NCBI RefSeq assembly: GCF_017312485.1
Contig: NZ_BMBA01000004.1
Location: 186,001 to 250,000, forward strand
Reading direction: 5' to 3'
Length of the DNA: 64,000 nt
Source of the DNA: Clostridium zeae
Lineage (GTDB): Bacteria > Bacillota > Clostridia > Clostridiales > Clostridiaceae
Below are positions 60,587 to 64,000 of the stretch, piece after piece. The position numbers were made by a program, and so were the translations under genes. Each line of letters begins with the position of its first letter. The stretch's first letter is position 1. The notes under the pieces were generated by a model. That model was not told the DNA's origin, did not search any database, and saw only the letters and a program-made list of their open reading frames with translations.

Positions 60587-60778
60587 TTGAAAATTTCAAC
60601 AAATATACTTAACAATAATTTTAATTATAATACGCCTATAGAAGTTGTCATAAAAAATATATATAAATTAAAAAAGACAGAAATTAAAGAGATTAACAAT
60701 AATGAATTAATAATATCTGAAGAAGATAGCAGTTTAATTGAAATAGATATCATTTTAGATATACCAAATAATTTATAA
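60587..60778 (+). CDS. small hypothetical protein (63 residues)
   Basis: A 63-residue protein starting at TTG 60587-60589, with a strong GGAGGTGA site 5 nt upstream. It begins MKISTNILNNNFNYNTPIEV and ends IDIILDIPNNL, is acidic, and has no membrane segment. The longer frame from 60485 overlaps the GT2 gene and has no ribosome site, so I reject it. It is the last gene of the glycan operon. Family not recognised. Confidence 0.7.
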   Translation: MKISTNILNNNFNYNTPIEVVIKNIYKLKKTEIKEINNNELIISEEDSSLIEIDIILDIPNNL

Positions 60779-60803
60779 AATATTTCATGTTAAAATGAAA
60801 TTA

Positions 60804-60832
60804 AAAAGCCGTATTGGATTTCTCCAATACGG
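60804..60832. terminator. terminator hairpin between glycan operon and NTF2-like gene
   Basis: A perfect 10 bp stem CCGTATTGGA (60809-60818) with its complement (60823-60832) and a 4 nt loop. The better T-run (CTTTTTAATTT) is on the minus strand. Confidence 0.75.
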
Positions 60833-60953
60833 TCATTATGTATTCGTGGGTTTAATTGGTGGAGGCGAGCCACTTCGAATAACAATATAAAAACCTCAGT
60901 TACTTGTGATACTTTTCACCATTAATGATCCTAAAGAAATTCCACACTACTTG

Positions 60954-61325
60954 TTAAAACACACCATTTTCATTAGGAGAATCCTGAGGCACCTCTTGAG
61001 ATATATCCCACATCTCAGCTATCTTTTCTCCTTCAAAACGATACATATGTACCACTGCTACCTCTTTACCCGCTGTTATCTGAACATGTGAAAGCAAAGT
61101 AACATATGGAGGCTCAGACACTGCAAGCTTTATTGTTAACTTCTTATTTGGAAACATTTTATTACTTTGGATCATGCCTAGCAAAAGCGATTCCCTATCC
61201 CCACTAAAAAATCCATTATGATGTTTAAATTTAGGTAGTGTATATAGATCATAGACTTCACGAACTTTATCAGTTACAACTCCTTGAAGAAAAGCTTTTG
61301 CTATTTCTTTTTGCTTACTTTCCAT
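60954..61325 (-). CDS. NTF2-like (SnoaL-like) protein
   Basis: A 123-residue cone-shaped NTF2-fold protein. HHNGFFSGDRESLLLGM and the C-terminal VVHMYRFEGEKIAEMWDISQEVP followed by PNENGVF match the SnoaL-like group of predicted aldol-condensation or cyclase-type proteins. These usually act on small hydrophobic ligands. It has a GAGGGA ribosome site and stands alone. The specific function is not known. Confidence 0.85.
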   Translation of the reverse strand: MESKQKEIAKAFLQGVVTDKVREVYDLYTLPKFKHHNGFFSGDRESLLLGMIQSNKMFPNKKLTIKLAVSEPPYVTLLSHVQITAGKEVAVVHMYRFEGEKIAEMWDISQEVPQDSPNENGVF

Positions 61326-61465
61326 AGTTTTTCCCTCTTTTCTAATTTATTTTTTTATAGATAAACTATTTCTATCATTAAACCTATATCCATTCATATA
61401 TTATACCATTACAATACAATTTCTCCATATTATATGGCTAGTTACCTATAATATAATTTTCCAAT

Positions 61466-61499
61466 TAATAAAAGAAGACCATGCCTTGGCACAGCCTTC
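61466..61499 (-). terminator. terminator after SGNH esterase gene
   Basis: A 12 bp stem with three wobble pairs (61474-61485 with 61488-61499) and a 2 nt centre, followed on the minus strand by TTTTATT. Confidence 0.7.
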
Positions 61500-61617
61500 T
61501 ATCTCACATTTCCTTTTTGTTTTTTAGCTATTTTATAGTATTCCTGGCTCAACTATTAATTTATATAAAGGATCCACTTATCTCCATAAACTAAAAACAT
61601 ACTAACTATCATTATGC

Positions 61618-62463
61618 CTATAAATTTATCTTTCCTACCTCCTCTAGATATGCTTCTAAGGATATGTGTCCTCCAGCAAATTGACCCTCTAGTATTGTAA
61701 GTTTTTCAATCTTTGTTAAAGGTCTTTCACTATCAATATGTATAGCCTCTTCTTCATTTTCCAGAGGCTCTATTATATGTTTAAGTTTATCATAAGCTTC
61801 AAAGTATCTAAGTCCAAATACCCTCTGTGAAGCTGCGTTAATATGAATACCATCTGGATTTGGTGTTAGTCCTGACGCTGTTACGAAATAACAATTCTTA
61901 TTTGCCTTAGCAAACTCCATTATTACCTGGGTTACTTCAGGATGTTCTGGAAAATAACTTCCCAAGAAGCCATTTCCTAAATACTCTCCTATTCCACCCA
62001 TAATAATAGGCATATTTGGCTCATCAAGTTCCCTTCGAAAAGCTTCAATGACTTTTAAAAACTTATCATAATAAAGTTTGTAGCGTCCTGGAGCACATTC
62101 ATTTTCACCTTGATGCCATAGAATCCCATCAAGCTTGCTGCTTTCTTTTGCTAGCTTTGCTTGGAATATGGCGTGTTTAAATAGCGGTCCCTCTTCTGAC
62201 CAATCATCTATACTTGTAGAGCCTTCAGCACAAGGTATTAATCCTATTTCTTCGTTTTGGTTCTTCTTACACCATGCAGCAGCAAAAGAAGCTGCAGGCC
62301 CGACTCCTGAATAAGGTCTATCAAAATTAATAGGCTCGGTCATGATCTGCCATCTTCCATTACGGAGCATTTTTATACGTTCATTGCAAATTTTAGGAAC
62401 CTCTTTTAAGAATCCACGGCCAGCCATATTTGATTGACCAACCATTAAAAAAGAATGTATCAT
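61618..62463 (-). CDS. SGNH/sialate O-acetylesterase-like (SASA, CE6-type) enzyme
   Basis: A 281-residue carbohydrate esterase. The nucleophile motif is VGQSNMAGRG (about residues 8-17), the block-III-like motif is LWHQGENE (about 114-121), and the catalytic Asp/His are in DGIHINAAS (about 204-212). Members remove acetyl groups from sialic acid or plant cell-wall xylan. A short C-terminal region binds nothing obvious. No signal peptide. It lies downstream of the epoxide-hydrolase-like gene with a large hairpin between them. Confidence 0.88.
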   Translation of the reverse strand: MIHSFLMVGQSNMAGRGFLKEVPKICNERIKMLRNGRWQIMTEPINFDRPYSGVGPAASFAAAWCKKNQNEEIGLIPCAEGSTSIDDWSEEGPLFKHAIFQAKLAKESSKLDGILWHQGENECAPGRYKLYYDKFLKVIEAFRRELDEPNMPIIMGGIGEYLGNGFLGSYFPEHPEVTQVIMEFAKANKNCYFVTASGLTPNPDGIHINAASQRVFGLRYFEAYDKLKHIIEPLENEEEAIHIDSERPLTKIEKLTILEGQFAGGHISLEAYLEEVGKINL

Positions 62464-62533
62464 AAATATATTTTCCTCCTTTGTTTAGTATTGCTGAAAT
62501 ATACTCTTATTTTATAATCAAACGCACTACTTT

Positions 62534-62572
62534 CCTAGCTCAAAAATAATATATAGTTATTTTTGAGCTAGG
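62534..62572. repeat. perfect 16 bp inverted repeat without T-run
   Basis: CCTAGCTCAAAAATAA (62534-62549) and its exact complement (62557-62572) are separated by 7 nt. It lies between the epoxide-hydrolase-like gene and the esterase gene. There is no T-tract after it on either strand, though A/T runs are inside the stem. Confidence 0.6.
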
Positions 62573-62609
62573 ATTATGTTCTTCATTTCCACACTTTTCA
62601 ATTATTTAA

Positions 62610-63587
62610 TCAGAGACTCTTAATAAATGAAATTATAGCTGCACTGATATCCTCTGGTTTCTCTTGTTGAGCCCAATGTCCACAATCTTCAAGAAAGATA
62701 TTCTTACGAAGGTTTGGAACTAGTTTATGCATATCTAAAATTATTTGATCCATTCCTGGCATACTTAAACCAACATCTCTGCTCCCAACTATGAATTGAG
62801 CTGGAATTGTTACTTTCATCCCATTAAAACAACTTAATAATTCTCTATTTCTATCTAAATTACGATAATAATTTAATCCACCTCGAAAACCTGTTTTAGC
62901 AAATGATTCAGCATATATCTCTAAGTCTTTTTCTTTAAGCCAAGAAGTTATTTTAGGCATTGGTAATGCTGAAAGCAATCCCTTCTCTCTTGATACCATG
63001 CTAAACGGATTAGGAGTTCCATCGTTACACTTACGTGGACCTGCATCTCCAGATGCTGAGTAGAACAAATTATGAACTGTAAAATATGAATTTTTCTCAA
63101 ATTCTTTTTCTGCTACACCTGGTGTTTGGAAATATAAGGTGTAAAATAATTCCTTGTCATTCTGAGGAAAAACAGTAGTTGGAGGAATTGGAGGTTGAGG
63201 CATCATTGGTACTGTTAATGCTACTATTCCTCGGAATCGATCTGGTCTTAATAATGCTGCATTCCATGCAATTGTTGCTCCCCAATCGTTTCCTACTATA
63301 ACTGCTGTCTCTTCATTTAATGCATCTAACAATCCAATTATATCTCCAACTAAATGAAGAATCGTATATTGATCAATATCTTTAGGCTGCTCTGTATCTC
63401 CAAAGCCTCTCAAGTCAGGTGCTACAACATGAAAACCTTCTTCAGCTAATACTGGAATCTGATGTCTCCATGAATACCACATTTCTGGAAAGCCGTGTAG
63501 TAATACTACAAGTGGTCCTTCACCTTGTTCTGCTATATGCATTTTAATATCATTTGTTTCAATAATTCTATGTTTCAATCCACTCAT
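62610..63587 (-). CDS. alpha/beta hydrolase, epoxide-hydrolase-like
   Basis: About 325 residues of the EH/haloalkane-dehalogenase branch. The oxyanion motif is HGFPEMWYSWRHQ (about residues 31-43), the nucleophile is Asp in GNDWGA (about 100-105) rather than Ser, and the His is in DCGHWAQQEKP (about 300-310). Asp at the nucleophile favours epoxide hydrolysis. I use the ATG at 63585-63587, after AAGGAGAAGTAAG. It is divergent from a TetR-type gene that probably represses it. Confidence 0.9.
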   Translation of the reverse strand: MSGLKHRIIETNDIKMHIAEQGEGPLVVLLHGFPEMWYSWRHQIPVLAEEGFHVVAPDLRGFGDTEQPKDIDQYTILHLVGDIIGLLDALNEETAVIVGNDWGATIAWNAALLRPDRFRGIVALTVPMMPQPPIPPTTVFPQNDKELFYTLYFQTPGVAEKEFEKNSYFTVHNLFYSASGDAGPRKCNDGTPNPFSMVSREKGLLSALPMPKITSWLKEKDLEIYAESFAKTGFRGGLNYYRNLDRNRELLSCFNGMKVTIPAQFIVGSRDVGLSMPGMDQIILDMHKLVPNLRKNIFLEDCGHWAQQEKPEDISAAIISFIKSL

Positions 63588-63705
63588 CTTACTTCTCCTT
63601 ATACATATCATTTATAAATATTATCATAATCATATGCTTATTAAACACGTGTTGCTCAGCCGATTTATGCATGTTATGATTATAATGCACTAAAATTAGC
63701 TATTC

Positions 63706-63733
63706 AACCAACAAAAATGCTATACTGTTGGTT
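63706..63733. promoter_or_regulatory. inverted repeat AACCAACA-N12-TGTTGGTT
   Basis: An 8 bp inverted repeat (63706-63713 with 63726-63733) between the divergent epoxide-hydrolase-like and TetR genes, a likely TetR operator. Confidence 0.55.
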
Positions 63734-63809
63734 CTTTAATAAAGACATAATTATAATTTGGATTTTATTAAAAATAAATTCTCATTAATATAAGAAAGGT
63801 AGAAACGTG

Positions 63810-64000
63810 ATGTCAAAATCTCCAGAAAATAGTAAGCATGCATTTAATACTCGTAATTTAATTCAAGATACATTTCTTTCATTGACAAATGAAAAATCCT
63901 TTGAAGATATAACTGTTAAGGATATTTCTGAAAGAACACCAGTAAATCGTTCAACCTTTTATTCTCATTTTGAAGATAAATTCGATTTATTAAGTTCCTT
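63810..64000 (+). CDS. TetR/AcrR family regulator (partial, 3' end outside window)
   Basis: The first about 63 codons are visible. The helix-turn-helix ends in the typical RSTFYSHFEDKFDLL (about residues 47-61), preceded by FEDITVKDISERTPVN. The ATG (63810-63812) follows AGAAAGG. Divergent from the epoxide-hydrolase-like gene, with an inverted repeat in the intergenic region. The ligand domain is not in the window. Confidence 0.85.
   Translation, partial: MSKSPENSKHAFNTRNLIQDTFLSLTNEKSFEDITVKDISERTPVNRSTFYSHFEDKFDLLSS

Noticed and set aside
52729-60778. Full pseudaminic or legionaminic acid pathway
   Set aside because: Only PseB- and PseC-like genes are present; no NeuB-type synthase, CMP-transferase or the later enzymes are found.
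1-64000. CRISPR arrays, tRNA, rRNA, intact prophage or transposase genes
   Set aside because: No regularly spaced repeats, cloverleaf-forming segments, rRNA-like stretches, integrase or transposase motifs were seen by eye; a dedicated scan with tRNA and repeat finders would settle it.

Overview
The window looks like chromosomal DNA of a low-GC Firmicute, most likely Clostridium sensu stricto. The DNA is AT-rich and uses AGGAGG-type ribosome sites, with several TTG and GTG starts. Intrinsic terminators are abundant. The gene content (T-box-controlled metG, oleate hydratase, DUF4179/sigma pairs, an RNPP-type peptide regulator) fits that group. I cannot assign a species. No rRNA, tRNA, CRISPR array, intact prophage or insertion sequence was seen.

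Region 1 (1-24600) is accessory stress, transport and regulation. It starts with the 3' end of a secreted lipase, then an aldo/keto reductase and an MFS exporter with matching operator-promoters and an adjacent HxlR regulator. A serine hydrolase and a sigma factor/DUF4179 anti-sigma pair follow. Next is a decayed patch (7279-9850): a truncated vanZ, a broken Cro/CI-type repressor, an intact RNPP-like regulator with a short exported peptide gene missed by ordinary size cut-offs, and a broken unknown gene. Then come a DHA2 exporter with divergent LysR, an ABC exporter with a MarR regulator and repeated 22-26 bp operators, a HAD phosphatase between two DeoR-type genes, small enzymes, and oleate hydratase with a TetR regulator.

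Region 2 (24600-29900) holds metG behind a T-box riboswitch. About 2.5 kb away is a second T-box copy in the same orientation that has lost its specifier region and is followed by what looks like a decayed metG start. Between them lie an SDR, a Crp/Fnr regulator and Pth2.

Region 3 (29900-48400) is a glycoside-use locus: GH1, GH2, GH43-like and GH78 enzymes, a GPH-type sugar symporter, three SDRs, two TIM-barrel isomerases, a chemoreceptor and an AraC regulator. Four promoters in it share one long element with identical internal spacing, which defines a local regulon, most simply that of the AraC protein. A DUF1593 lipoprotein gene beside it has a separate control: a good promoter, a cre-like site, and a BglG/LicT-type antiterminator sequence overlapping a terminator in its leader.

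Region 4 (48700-60800) is a surface-glycan cassette: multi-domain glycosyltransferases, a PseB-like dehydratase, an epimerase, a PseC-like aminotransferase, an ATP-grasp enzyme, a PIG-L deacetylase, a metallophosphoesterase and two small unknown proteins. Its central divergent promoters match the sporulation sigma-K consensus, so mother-cell (spore-surface) glycosylation is a reasonable inference.

Region 5 (60800-64000) has an NTF2-like protein, a sialate O-acetylesterase-like SGNH enzyme, an epoxide-hydrolase-like enzyme and the start of a TetR regulator.
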